Below, piece by piece: positions 22,040-32,141 of a stretch of 64,000 nucleotides of DNA. A model generated the notes under the pieces. The model made no database searches, was not told the origin of the DNA, and worked only from the letters and a program-made list of their open reading frames with translations. Position numbers and translations under genes: made by a program. How positions within the stretch are numbered: the first letter of the stretch is position 1; every line of letters starts with the position of its first letter. Source of the DNA: Apricaphanius iberus (lineage: Eukaryota; Chordata; Actinopteri; Cyprinodontiformes; Aphaniidae); NCBI GenBank assembly GCA_028564705.1, contig JAPXFQ010002633.1, positions 1 through 64,000 on the forward strand. Direction: 5' to 3'.

Positions 22040-23314
22040 GGTGTGTACCACACTCAATATAAACCAGAGGAAGCAAAGGAAAGAGTTGTCTCAGGAGATG
22101 ACAAAGAAAATCATAGACAAGCATGTTAACTGTAAAGGCTATAAGACCATCTCCAAGCAGCTAGATGTTTCTGTGACTACAGCTGCAGATGACATTCAGT
22201 ATGTAGTATATGTACGATCCATGGGACTGTAGCCAACCTCCCTGGACGTGGCTGCAGGAGAAAAATTGATGACAGATCAAAGAGACGGATAATCCAAATG
22301 GTAACAAAAGAGCCTAGAAAGACTTCAAAATAGATCCAAGTTGAACTTTATGCTCAAGGAACATCAGTGTCGGATCGGAACATCCTTCGCTGTTTGAGCC
22401 AAAGAAGGCTACATGGGAGACGAACAAGGAGAGGACCAATCATTAAAAAAAACCAGACTGGAGTATGCCAAACTACATGCTGACGGGCCACAAAGCTTCT
22501 GGGAGAATGTCCTGTGGACAGATGAGACAAAAATTTTACTTTTTGCCAAGGCACATCAGCTCTATGTTCACAGACGGAAAAATGAAGCATATCTAAAAAA
22601 GAACACGGTCCCTACTGTGAAACATGGGGGAGGCTCGGTTATGTTCTGGGGCTGATTTGCTGCATCTGACACAGTGTGTCTTGAATCTGTGCAGGGTACA
22701 ATGAAATCTCAATACTATCAGGGGATTCTAGAGAGAAATGTGCTGGCCAGTGTCAGAAAGCATGGTCTCAGTCGCAGGTCACGGGTCTTACAACAGGAAA
22801 ATGACCCAAAACACACAGCTAAAAACACCCAAGAAGGGCTAAGAGGAAAACACTGGCCTTCTATGAGCCCTGATCTCAATCCTATTGAGCATCTTTGGAA
22901 GGAGCTGAAACATGCTGTCTGGAAAAGGCGCCCTTCAAACCGGAAACAACTAGAACAGTTTGCTCATGAGGAGAGGGCCAAAATACCTGCTGAGAGGTGC
23001 AGAAGTCTCATTGACAGTTACAGGAATCATTTGATTGCAGTGATTGCCTCAAAAGGTTGTGCAACCAAATATTAAGTTGTGGGTACCATCATTTTTGTCC
23101 AAGCCTGTTTCATGAATAAGTATTTTTTAAATAATTCCGTTGAAGCATGGATGAAAAGCAATGTCTGACTTTCATTGGTCAACATTTATATAATTTTTAT
23201 TTATTATTACTTTTGTGAGATTAAAGTTATTTCTGTGAATTAAAGTTATTTCTGTGACCATTATGAGTTTTTCTTTGATTTAATGAAGGGTACCAACAAT
23301 TTTGTCCACGTCTG
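22040..23314 (+). mobile_element. Tc1-like transposon, 5' end missing
   Basis: The right terminal repeat ends GGTACCAACAATTTTGTCCA CGTCTG at 23314 and is followed by TA. An inner copy of the same motif (GGTACCATCATTTTTGTCCA) lies at 23085-23104, the outer-plus-inner repeat arrangement of IR/DR Tc1-like elements. No matching left terminal repeat is found upstream of the transposase; homology simply stops near 22040. The copy therefore cannot move, even with transposase supplied elsewhere. Confidence 0.8.
22060..23075 (+). pseudogene. Tc1-like transposase, broken
   Basis: Homology begins in the N-terminal paired-type DNA-binding domain (KGYKTISKQLDVS near 22135) and ends ASKGCATKY with TAA at 23073-23075. 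The frame is broken by several shifts and stops (for example after TKEPRKTSK near 22330 and a TGA after GGSVMFWG at 22653-22655). The catalytic domain retains the first acidic block (TDETK near 22520) and the third (SPDLNPIEHLW at about 22868-22900). The second block, normally QQDNDPKH, reads QQENDPKHTA at about 22792-22821, so the expected catalytic Asp is Glu. It is non-functional. Confidence 0.85.
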
Positions 23315-23323
23315 TATAACCAT

Positions 23324-23630
23324 GCCGGAACCATACCTTATAAACAGCCAATTTAAAAAGTACTGCTCAAATCTTTATTTGTCAAATGTGGAAAAAACCC
23401 CATCTCAAATCCAATCCTTCTTGGACACTGTGGATACTCCCCCTCTAAATCCAGACATTCCATCCTCCCTTCATCAACCTCTCACCACCAATGAGATTCA
23501 AGCCACAATAAACACCATTGCAGAGCGGGCGGACTGAGGGACCTGATGGATTTCCAAGTAAGTATTATAAGATATTCTCTTCCAAACTTGTCCCCTTAAT
23601 TAAAGCAATGTATGATGAAACTCTGGAGGT
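23324..23630 (+). pseudogene. L1/Tx1-type ORF2 fragment, upstream of RT core
   Basis: The frame reads through INSQFKKYCSNLYLSN, IQSFLDTVDTPPL and PLTTNEIQATINT. It then breaks at a TGA (23536-23538) where the usual GPDGFP block follows in a shifted frame (GGACCTGATGGATTTCCAAG at 23539-23558), continuing to about 23630. This is the linker and fingers region of L1/Tx1 ORF2. It is adjacent to the Tc1-like right end and in the same orientation as the pieces at 21040 and 26190. Confidence 0.7.
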
Positions 23631-23639
23631 CGGTGGGTA

Positions 23640-23687
23640 CTGTATCAACGAGTAAATGTTGAACTGTATCAACAAGTAAATGTTGAA
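23640..23687. repeat. Tandem duplication, 2 x 24 bp
   Basis: CTGTATCAACGAGTAAATGT TGAA is followed immediately by the same unit with one change (CAACAAG for CAACGAG). It may mark a slippage or repair event at the point where LINE homology ends. Confidence 0.8.
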
Positions 23688-23852
23688 CTAATATCTTTTC
23701 AATGCAAGGTGTTTATGCTGTACCACTTGCTCCGCGCAGTGCACAGATAGTGCTTGTGCCTGTATTTCAGGGGGCAAGGTTGGCATACACTTGCTAATTT
23801 TTGGCCCATTTCTAGGCCATTTTTCAGCCATTCAACACAAATATTGTATATA

Positions 23853-23940
23853 CAGATGCTGGCCAGTAAATTAGAATATCATCAAAAAGTTAAATTATTT
23901 CAGTAATTCCATTCAAAACGTGAAACTTGTATACTGTATA
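23853..23940 (+). repeat. Left outer terminal inverted repeat of the Tc1-like element
   Basis: It matches the reverse complement of 25375-25462 over about 85 bases with a handful of differences. Transposase binding sites are expected in the outer and inner repeats by analogy with IR/DR elements. Confidence 0.85.
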
Positions 23941-24169
23941 CTTTCCTTCCACACATAGTGATATATTTCTAGTGTTTATTCAGTTTTATTTTTATTATTA
24001 CAACTGACAGCATATGAAAACACCAAATTCAGTATCTCAGAAAATTAGAATATTCTGAAAAGGCTCAATATAGAAGACACCTGGTGCCACTCTAATCAGC
24101 TGATTAACTCAAAACACCTGCAAAGGCCTTTAAAAGGTCCCTCAGTCTTGTTATGAAGGCTCCACAATC

Positions 24170-25174
24170 ATGGGGAAGACTTCTGACTTAACAGCTGTCC
24201 AAAAGACGACCATTGACACCTTGTACAAGGAGGGCAAGACACAAAAGGTGATTGCTAAAGAAGCTGGCTGTTCGCAGAGCTCTGTGTCCAAGCACATTAA
24301 CAGACAGGCGAAGGGACGGAAAAAATGTGATAGAAAAAAGTGTACAAGCTCTAGGGATAACTGCACCCTGCAGAGAATTGTGACAACAAACCCATTGAAA
24401 AATGTGGGGGAGATCCACAAAGAGTGGACTGCAGCTGGAGTCAGCGCTTCAAGAACCACCACAAAGAGACTCATGAAAGACATGGGATTTAGCTGTCGCA
24501 TTCCGTGTGTCAAGCCACTCTTGAACAAGAAACAGCGTAAGAAGCGTCTCGCCTGGGCCAAGGACAAAAAGGACTGTACTGCTGCTGAGTGGTCCAAAGT
24601 TATGTTTTCTGATGAAAGCAATTTTTGCATTTCCTTTGGAAATCAAGGACCCAGAGTCTGGAGGAAGAGCGGAGAAGCACAGAATCCACGTTGCATGAGG
24701 TCCAGTGTAAAGTTTCCACCGTCAGTGATGGTGTGGGGTGCCATGTCATCTGCCGGTGTTGGCCCACTCTGTTTGCTGAGGTCCAAGGTAAATGCAGCCG
24801 TCTACCAGGAACGTTTAGAGCACTTCATGCTTCCTGCTGCTGACCAACTTTATGGAGATGCAGACTTCACTTTTCAACAGGACTTGGCACCTGCACACAG
24901 TGCCAAAACCACCAGTACCTGGTTCAAGGACCATGGTATCCCTGTCCTTGATTGGCCAGCAAACTCGCCTGACCTTAACCCCATAGAAAATTTATGGGGT
25001 ATTGTGAAGCGGAAGATGCAATACGCTAGACCCAACAATGCAGAGGAGCTGAAGACGACTATCAGAGCAACCTGGGCTCTCATAACACCTGAGCAGTGCC
25101 ACAGACTGATCGAGTCCATGCCACGCCGCATTACTGCAGTGATGGAGGCAAAAGGAGCCCCGACTAAGTATTGA
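24170..25174 (+). CDS. Tc1/mariner-type DD34E transposase, 334 aa, uninterrupted
   Basis: This enzyme binds its element's inverted repeats in the nucleus, excises the element and inserts it at TA. The start ATG at 24170 gives MGKTSDLT, the normal opening of this family, and TGA closes after PTKY; 334 residues is the usual full length. Residues about 1-110 form the two helix-turn-helix paired-like DNA-binding region (CSQSSVSKHIN around 34-44; SASRTTTKRLM around 92-102), with a basic linker around 47-58. The catalytic triad is complete: Asp148 (FSDES), Asp238 (QQDLAP) and Glu273 (NPIENLW), with 34 residues between the last two, that is DD34E. The GG(H/F)-type loop after VMVWGAMSS is also present. 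No frameshift or stop is seen. Activity is plausible but untested; substitutions outside the motifs could still inactivate it. Confidence 0.93.
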   Translation: MGKTSDLTAVQKTTIDTLYKEGKTQKVIAKEAGCSQSSVSKHINRQAKGRKKCDRKKCTSSRDNCTLQRIVTTNPLKNVGEIHKEWTAAGVSASRTTTKRLMKDMGFSCRIPCVKPLLNKKQRKKRLAWAKDKKDCTAAEWSKVMFSDESNFCISFGNQGPRVWRKSGEAQNPRCMRSSVKFPPSVMVWGAMSSAGVGPLCLLRSKVNAAVYQERLEHFMLPAADQLYGDADFTFQQDLAPAHSAKTTSTWFKDHGIPVLDWPANSPDLNPIENLWGIVKRKMQYARPNNAEELKTTIRATWALITPEQCHRLIESMPRRITAVMEAKGAPTKY

Positions 25175-25374
25175 GTGCTATACATGCACATTCTTTTCAT
25201 GTTCATTCTTTTCAGTTGGCCAACATTTAAAAAAAAACATTTTTTTTCATTGGCCTTTAAAATATTCTAATTTTTTGAGATACCAAATTTGGAGTTTTCA
25301 TTAGTTGTCACTTATAAATATCAAAATTAAAAGAAATAAACATTGGAAATACATTGGTCTGTGTGCATTGCATG

Positions 25375-25462
25375 AATATAATGTACAAGTTTCACGTTTT
25401 GAATGGAATTATTGAAATAATTCAACTTTTTGATGATATTCTAATTTACTGGCCAGCACCTG
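25375..25462 (-). repeat. Right outer terminal inverted repeat of the Tc1-like element
   Basis: Partner of 23853-23940; it contains TACAAGTTTCACGTTTTGAA and ends GGCCAGCACCTG. Confidence 0.85.
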
Positions 25463-25524
25463 AATTGTTTAGGTTTAGCAAGGAGCAAAACAATGTAATG
25501 AGTGAGATTCATACCCACTGTCAT

Positions 25525-25800
25525 CACGGTGGTAATCAAATCAAATAAAAATGTATTTATAAAGCGCTTTTCAAACTACATAGCTTCTCAAAGTGCTTCA
25601 CAGATTAAACTGATGCCACAAACCCCACTATTCCCAACCCAAAATAAAAACAACCAAAAAACATAATCACAACTTTATGTGATGAAGTGGACAGGACCTT
25701 CTAAAATGGTCACAGTTGAATAAACGGAGAGAACAGATTATAAACTGAGGGTAGGGATTCTTACCCCTCAAAAATTATTTCTGCACCTGAACCCTGCCGG
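25525..25800 (-). mobile_element. LINE 3' tail fragment (L2-like)
   Basis: On the plus strand AATCAAATCAAATAAAAATG then TTTATAAAGCGCTTTTCAAA reads, when reversed, as an L2-style end: GAAAAGCGCTTTATAAATAC with a short ATTTGATT tandem tail. Only 3' untranslated sequence is present, so this is a 5'-truncated insertion. The upstream limit is uncertain. Confidence 0.55.
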
Positions 25801-26189
25801 GCTCTGCAGCTCGGTGCTTCCGCATGTGTGAGTACGGCTTTATTGGTTGTTTTACTTCACTACCACTACACTAGGACTTGGGATTATATTAAACATTGTT
25901 TGATTGAAAAGACTAGAGAAAGACTGGCATAAATCGGGTCGCCAACTGCAGATTATCACCTTACATTTAACAATCAAGACAACAGGAGCGTCCTGAGACT
26001 CCAGCAAGAGTTCTAAAGACTACCGGTCTTTAGTCTGAGACTGTAAAAGTCTTTTGCGGTACACCCATCATAAGCCACATCAGGTAGGAGGAGTCAAAGC
26101 AACACTTCAGGAATGTTTTTAATGAGGAAATAACATGTTATCAGGATGTTACACGTCAAAAAGTAAATTTTGTATAATACCCCCCCTTT

Positions 26190-27130
26190 AGATCTGAATC
26201 CATGGAACTATGGTCTGTATTCTAAGGCAAATAATACACAATGTGGATCATCGATCATACACTAAAACGCATGAAGCATCGGAACAAGATCTGGATATTA
26301 TAATTCCAGAGGACGTCTGGGCTAAATGTATCTCCGACATACACACTTCCTCTATATGTATTAGACATGGGCTAATACAATTCAAAATATTTCATCAACA
26401 ACATTATTCCAATGATAGGCTAGCTGAAATATACCCCTCTGTTTCCCCTACCTGTCCTACTGTAGGTGTGGGAACAAAGTTCTACTAAGACATATGTTCT
26501 GGTCCTGTCCCTCTTTAGTAGACTTTTGGTCCTCCATTTTCGACTGTCTATCAGTTCTATGCAACACACCCCTCATACCCAACCCACTCACTGTTTTGTT
26601 TGGAGTCACACCTTCAGAAATGCGTACCACTGATAAACAAAGGAGAGCAATAGCATTCTGCAGCCTTATATCTTGCACGGTGATCTTAATGAATTGGAAA
26701 TCTAAAAAACAGCCCCCCTTCAGGAGATGGATTTAGGAGCTTCTGTCTCTGCTTCAGTTAGAAAATATAAGACATACACTAAATAACTCTTGTGACACAT
26801 ACACTAGTGTTTGGTGTCCTTCTTTTGAGTATGTAAACAATTCAAAACCCTAGCCAATCATGTTATCTTGATCTTTTAAACTTGTCTGACTGGCCCATTA
26901 ATGTTACACTTTTGCAACAATGGATCTTTGCTTTCTTTACATTCTTTTTTTCTGTACTCTTGGTCCCAAGGGAGGGTTTTTGGGAGGGCTCTAGTACGGG
27001 GTTGTTTGATATCTTGTATTTTTTCTATTATTTCTTTGTTTGTTTGTTATTCTTATCTGAAGAAGACAGTATATTGATTAAGCTTATTTTGTATTTGTGG
27101 TATATGATTTATTGTTTTCTATTGTAAGAA
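26190..27130 (+). pseudogene. L1/Tx1-type ORF2 C-terminus and 3' region
   Basis: Two overlapping frames continue one protein. The first (26210-26488) carries DVWAKCISDIHTSSICIRHG and IQFKIFHQQHYSNDRL. The second (26494-26736) carries FWSCPSLVDFWSSIFDCL, the cysteine-containing C-terminal domain of L1/Tx1-type ORF2 (normally CxxC ... H ... C). A frameshift lies near 26480. Downstream T-rich sequence to about 27130 is probably the 3' untranslated region. The reverse transcriptase core expected between this piece and the one at 23324 is missing. Confidence 0.7.
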
Positions 27131-28600
27131 AAATTTTAGTTTTTTAGGTTTTTTCCATGCCAGCTGACAGTTTCAACTGTACTCTGCAGTCTTCCTTTCA
27201 GAGCATTATCTGACTTGTTGCTACCATGTCATTTATCAGCTGACTGGTCTGGGAGCACACTTGTCAACCAGGCCCGCTTATCTGATCATTTCTCTGGCAA
27301 ATATGTAATTCGGCTAAATTGTGTATATCAGTAATTCCATTGCAGCAATTTTAAACCATGAGGAAATTAGGAGGGGATCATTTTCATGTAATCGACAATC
27401 TTTGACACATCATTTGATAGAGAGTCTCATGCAGGACAACTGAGTTTTAGAGTCATACCTTATTAGCACAAACCATATATAGATCTAAAATGCCAAAGCT
27501 AGAGGAGGTCTTGTCTGTAGCATCCCCAGAAAATGTTTAAAGGGGGGTCTAGATAGGGCCAGTAAAAATGTCAGGTTGGTTCACCAATTGTTTCTCCTTT
27601 TGTTAAATGAAGAGGTAGAGTTCAACCCGTGACTGTGCATCGGATGCCCCTTCACTCTCTCATTAAAAATACTATAGGAAATCAACCCATTTACATCAAG
27701 TTTGAGAAACAAAGATTTCAGAAAAAGGACTTTAAAATCTGTTTCAATTATTTTGATAATTGTTTCAGAATTTTAGTATTTAATTAGCATTTAGTCAATT
27801 GTACTGATTTCTACTACATCTCGAGTTGGCATAGAAACCCTCATATCTAATGGCACTTTGACATAAGCAAGATGATGCCTCTCTAGCCAGCTGACACCTG
27901 CAAGTCTTAGGTTCTCATCTTAAAGAAATGGATCTGAGGTACTGCTGATATCTCTTAGGATTACTGAATCTATACAACTCAGATGTTAGAAGGTAAGTCA
28001 GTATGCAAATGCTTCAGTGTAATGCTGTCCTTGTTTGATCAAAAAGTATGTGATTAAAACCTCCTAAAACTACTGAAGGGATTATCTCTCATCTCTTTTA
28101 TAAAGCACGTCCACCACATCTGGCAACAGAAAAAGTCTATAAAACTGTTGTTGCTTCTTAGTCTTTTTGATTCAATTCTAAAAACATCCAAGTGTCATGA
28201 TTGCGGGGTTTTGGAGACTCGAAGGTAATACCAACTTCAGAGAACCAGTCAGTTTGCGTATATAATAAAATTATGTTTATTTACAGAACAAAAATAATAA
28301 ATAGTTGTTTTCAGGAGGATCACCAGCGGGCGGAACCGAGGAGGCAGAAGGAGGACTGCAGCAGAGAACCAGGATGTTAGAACGAGCAGATGGAATGAGG
28401 AGTTTAGTAATGGGCGGTTTACTCACAGGAGAGAGGGTGTTTCGGATCTTGGAGGGGATAAGTGGAATCCTTTATCAGAGAACGATCGAAGGCTGATGGA
28501 ACTCGGCTGTGTGTGTTTGCAGGTGAGGACGGGCCGACGGATAGGCAAAACTAGCAGAGACAACAGTGCAGGGACTGACCAGGAGGAACTCCAGAGTAAG
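27131..28600. other. Nothing recognised
   Basis: No element ends or coding motifs recognised. A G+C-richer part at 28300-28560 contains several GT-A-rich strings but no coding homology. Confidence 0.45.
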
Positions 28601-28615
28601 CAGGTAAGTGGTTTC

Positions 28616-28618
<3 letters not shown>

Positions 28619-28657
<39 letters not shown>
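28619..28657. repeat. (AT)n microsatellite, about 39 bp
   Basis: Uninterrupted AT dinucleotides. Confidence 0.95.
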
Positions 28658-28660
<3 letters not shown>

Positions 28661-28844
28661 ATTTTTTCCATAAGTGGGTTTTGGATTTATGTCTTGACTG
28701 AAGAGGACTATTATTTGAATGAACTCAATATATGTCAAAGAGGGAGGCAGTTTTCCCCCTTGGTGAGCACCATTGGGACTAAAGCTTGGTTTATGCTTGA
28801 TGCTTCTGCGAGGTCCGCACGGTTTCACGCGGCCAAATCATGTC

Positions 28845-29440
28845 ATTTCAGCAACCAAGTAACCAAGTAACTTTATCAGTTGCTTTCAGCAGCTGCCAAT
28901 AACACTTTCCACTGTCTCAACATAGAAACATTAACCAGTTTTGCCAATACTCACTTTATTGAAAGTGCATTTTAACTGTAAGACTGGAAATATACTTTAT
29001 TTTTAATCTCATGTTGACACCAGCAACTATCAATCAACAAGCTGGATTTTACTCACTGCACGTACTACTGGAGAGTTCCACTAGGGAGGAGACTCAAAGT
29101 ACAGATTACAGAACTCTCAGACTCAGGCCAAATCAAACAATGTGATTGTAAAGGAGATGATCAGCTGTTTTGGATTACAACAGAAAAATATGTCAACAGT
29201 GTTGTTGAAGATATGTAGGATCATTTTTACCACTATTGCTTGTTTTCCTAATGCTTTTGCTGCCATGTACCAAATATATCTTTTTGCTTAAAAAAAAAAA
29301 ATAGTAACGCAAAGTGGCTTGAACTAGTAACTTTACTCTGATAACCGGTATGGACATAGTAACATGTTACATTAGTCGTTACTGAAAAAGTGTTCATATT
29401 AGGAGTAACGCGCTACTAAGTAACGTGTTACCGACATCAC
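28845..29440. mobile_element. Non-autonomous DNA transposon fragment (GTAACGCGTTAC type)
   Basis: The right part contains AGTAACGCGCTACTAAGTAA and ends GTGTTACCGACATCACTCC; the left part has CAGCAACCAAGTAACCAAGT and CAGCAGCTGCCAATAACACT. These strings match a widespread fish DNA-transposon derivative that I recognise by its TAACGCG-rich end. The left terminus and any target duplication are not clear. Confidence 0.5.
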
Positions 29441-30029
29441 TCCGAAAGATATATAAAAAATACTGTACCTATGAATAATACATTACTTTTGGCATATATG
29501 TTATTACTTTATCTAAAATCCCTGAGTTTAGACCATAAAAATATTCAGATCATTTTTTGCATGACTAGCTAGAAATATCTTCTTAGAAGGTGTGACATGG
29601 AAACATTGCCTACAAATCTGTAAAGCACTGATGGTTTCAAAGATGGGTTATTGATCCGAGATCAATTCAAATAAAGGCTTTTTGTCATATTTGAGTTGTA
29701 GTCATTAAATATTTTTTCATCAACCATTTGTCTCTTCATGTCTGAGTGTTACCAATTCCTAGTTTTGCTCCAAATGAATTAAAGAACTGCCAAAACTGAC
29801 CTTCACTTACAAGTCTTGACAAAAATTGACCAGTTTGCACCATATTTTGTGAATTGAAATTTGAACAAAATCTTGTCCCAGATGCAATATTTTTTTTTCC
29901 TTTTCTTTGCTCTAACCACTCCTTTGAACTCCTTTTATTTGTACAGTTTGGGGGGATTATTCAACTCTGGGTGAAAGAGGGACTCATTCTTCTTCCCTCA
30001 CGCCTCCCCTATGGGCCTACACTCCCTCC
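29441..30029. other. A+T-rich, nothing recognised
   Basis: Short frames only. Confidence 0.45.
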
Positions 30030-31140
30030 TATATTTCCAACCTTCTAATCTCATCCGCTCTCTCACTCTCCTCTAAATCTTCCCCCTCTCCTTTTTTTCT
30101 CTTCATTACTATCCCATCCTCTATTTCTACCCTTTATCCCCTTTTCTCCTTAGTTTTTTTTCCATCTCCCTGTACCTTCCTTCTTCAGCCCCTTTTATTT
30201 CCATCTGTGTCTCGTGGTATTTACTCACTCAGAACTCCCTACCTTTGCTGCACTTCTATCCGACCTTTCTAAAAAAATGTTGTAACTTTCCAATAGCTAC
30301 ATCTCTCCTATTTTGACCATTACCTTTAGAATTTCTGTAATCTAACTCACTTTATCAAAGTGTCATGTTTAAAAGGTGAACAGCAAAACCCTTCCAAAGC
30401 ATTGAGATCTGCCCCATTTATCCAATCTCTATGCTAATTTATTCATTTGCTTAATGCCCCTTCTCACCATACTTTGGAATCCTCAATTTTTCCAACTTTG
30501 CTTAACATCTACCCTCCTCATGCAACCCGAGCATTCTTGCCAACACACACATAAACTTAAGAATACACAAGTACACAAGCTCTGATTGAGACCTGGTGGA
30601 GCGTTAAATTACAGCCTCAGCAACACTGGGGTGAGGGAATCTCTCTGTGTTCTGCTTACCGTCTCTTATCCTGTTTCTCCTTCACTCCTTGTTTTCTCTT
30701 CTTCCACTTCTCTGTCTTCACTGATCATCCTCTCCACTCTAACACCCATTTTTTCTCAGTTGTTGTTTCCTTTATTATAATTACCTCTTTGCAAAAGATT
30801 TGTGTTTTTATCTTTGTGCACAACTTGTAATTTTTCATTTTACCTATTTAGCTTTTTTGTTGACTTCGCACATCTTTCTTTGCTTCACTATGTTCCCCCT
30901 TTTTCATATTTTTGTTTTAGTTTTTTTAATAAGAAAACAGACTATACAGCTATGCTTATTCACAGTAATGCAGTTTTTATCCTCTCCAAACATACCTTTG
31001 TTTTTTTTTACCAATTCCTAGGCATTTTGTTCCCAAGTCCATCTTCTTTGTTTCCCAAATTCTCCATTCATTCACTCTCTTGTGCTTCCCATCATGATTC
31101 TCCTCACTAACTCCCTTCCATCTCACCCTTCTCCCCCCAG
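30030..31140. other. Pyrimidine-rich kilobase on the plus strand
   Basis: C and T dominate the plus strand over about 1.1 kb (for example CTCTCCTCTAAATCTTCCCC near 30068 and TCCACTTCTCTGTCTTCACT near 30700). Frames here (64 to 102 codons, many Phe, Ser and Leu) reflect this composition and are not convincing genes. No repeat family recognised. Confidence 0.6.
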
Positions 31141-31849
31141 CACTCATTATCATTTGTGTGTCTGTGTCAGGTTTCATCCTGTCAGTGAAAGGTCAGCAGC
31201 AGGGATTTCCCTTGGCATCACAGCTATCAGTTTTAGCACTCTGCACCACCAGCCTTATGCTGCATATTAACAATAGTGCCAGAAGCCGTACCCTATAATG
31301 CCACCAGCCAGCATTTTAAGTAGCTACCAAGTAGCCTCAAGCTCATGTAACAAAAGCCTTTTACAGTGTAGGTTAAAGATGTGTGGCTTTAGCTCTTATT
31401 ATCATTAGCTGATGGCTATAGAATAGCTTAAAACCAACAGGCCTTTTCTGGATATTTAAAAGGCCAGCAGCTGTCATAAGCGGGATTTTAATCACTGAGC
31501 AAGCGTCATGTAATGGCTTAGGAGGGTAGTACATTTGTGGCTAAGAAATTATCACGGTGTCAATATTCTGAGGATGAAATCCAACTGATCACGAGGACAG
31601 ATTGAAATTTCAGTGGATGGAACAAAAGTAGGTACTTTATCATATGACCCAAGAAAATGTGTAGATGTAAAAACTTTATATCTTTGACTTTTCCATATAC
31701 AGAAAAGTATATGGATATCTAACAAAATTGTAAAATGGTCAAATATGAAAAGATGGATTAAGGATTAATTATTTGAGGGAAAATACTCCTTTAAATGAAT
31801 TATTATGAAAAGAAAGAAATACTGATCATATACTTACATGAACTGAAAT
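31141..31849. other. Nothing recognised
   Basis: No element ends or coding homology. Confidence 0.45.
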
Positions 31850-31857
31850 GTCTAAAT

Positions 31858-32080
31858 CAGAGGTGGCCAAAGTTGAACCTCAAGGGCCGCTATCGAGGAA
31901 GTTTTACTTCTTTCCCTGGTACATCACACCTGAATCAAATGATGGCTCATTAGTAGGCCTGTGCCGAACTTTGCCATGCTGAGGAGGAAACTGGACAATT
32001 TGAATCAACTGTGTTGGAGCAGAGATTCATCTGAAACTGGCAGGACACTGGCCCTTTAGGACTAGAGTTGGACAAACCTG
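31858..32080. mobile_element. CAGGGGTGTCC-type palindromic MITE, 223 bp
   Basis: Left end CAGAGGTGGCCAAAGTTGAA and right end GACTAGAGTTGGACAAACCTG are inverted relatives, and the interior is largely palindromic (CACACCTGAATCAAATGATG against TTTGAATCAACTGTGTTGGA). Flanks GTCTAAAT (31850-31857) and GTTTAAAT (32081-32088) form an 8-bp duplication with one mismatch, as for hAT-type elements. It belongs to the same class as the split element at 14722-18576. Confidence 0.8.
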
Positions 32081-32141
32081 GTTTAAATAGACATGTTTAG
32101 CTTTGAACTAGAGTTACACAAACTATTGTATCATTATGTGA

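Larger units (their letters stand above)
23853..25462 (+). mobile_element. Tc1-like transposon with intact-looking transposase (IR/DR ends)
   Basis: Left end CAGATGCTGGCCAGTAAATT and right end, read inward, CAGGTGCTGGCCAGTAAATT extend as about 85-bp inverted repeats with only a few differences. Inside each end a second motif appears (GTATCTCAGAAAATTAGAAT near 24031; its partner GTATCTCAAAAAATTAGAAT on the minus strand near 25262-25281), giving an IR/DR structure with arms of about 200 bp. The left flank is TA (23851-23852); the right flank reads AA where TA is expected, so one base has changed. Total length is about 1610 bp, the usual size for Tc1-like elements, and a single 334-codon frame fills the centre. 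Confidence 0.92.

Noticed and set aside
24151..24630. 159-codon minus-strand frame under the transposase
   Set aside because: It is the antisense shadow of the Tc1-like transposase gene at 24170-25174.
28300..28615. Possible exon in the G+C-richer segment
   Set aside because: The 63-codon frame has no recognisable domain and adjoins a microsatellite; splice-like GT and AG strings there are no more frequent than chance.
30802..31110. 102-codon Phe/Ser-rich frame that could look like a membrane protein
   Set aside because: Its composition follows directly from the pyrimidine-rich strand; no motif or neighbouring exon supports it.
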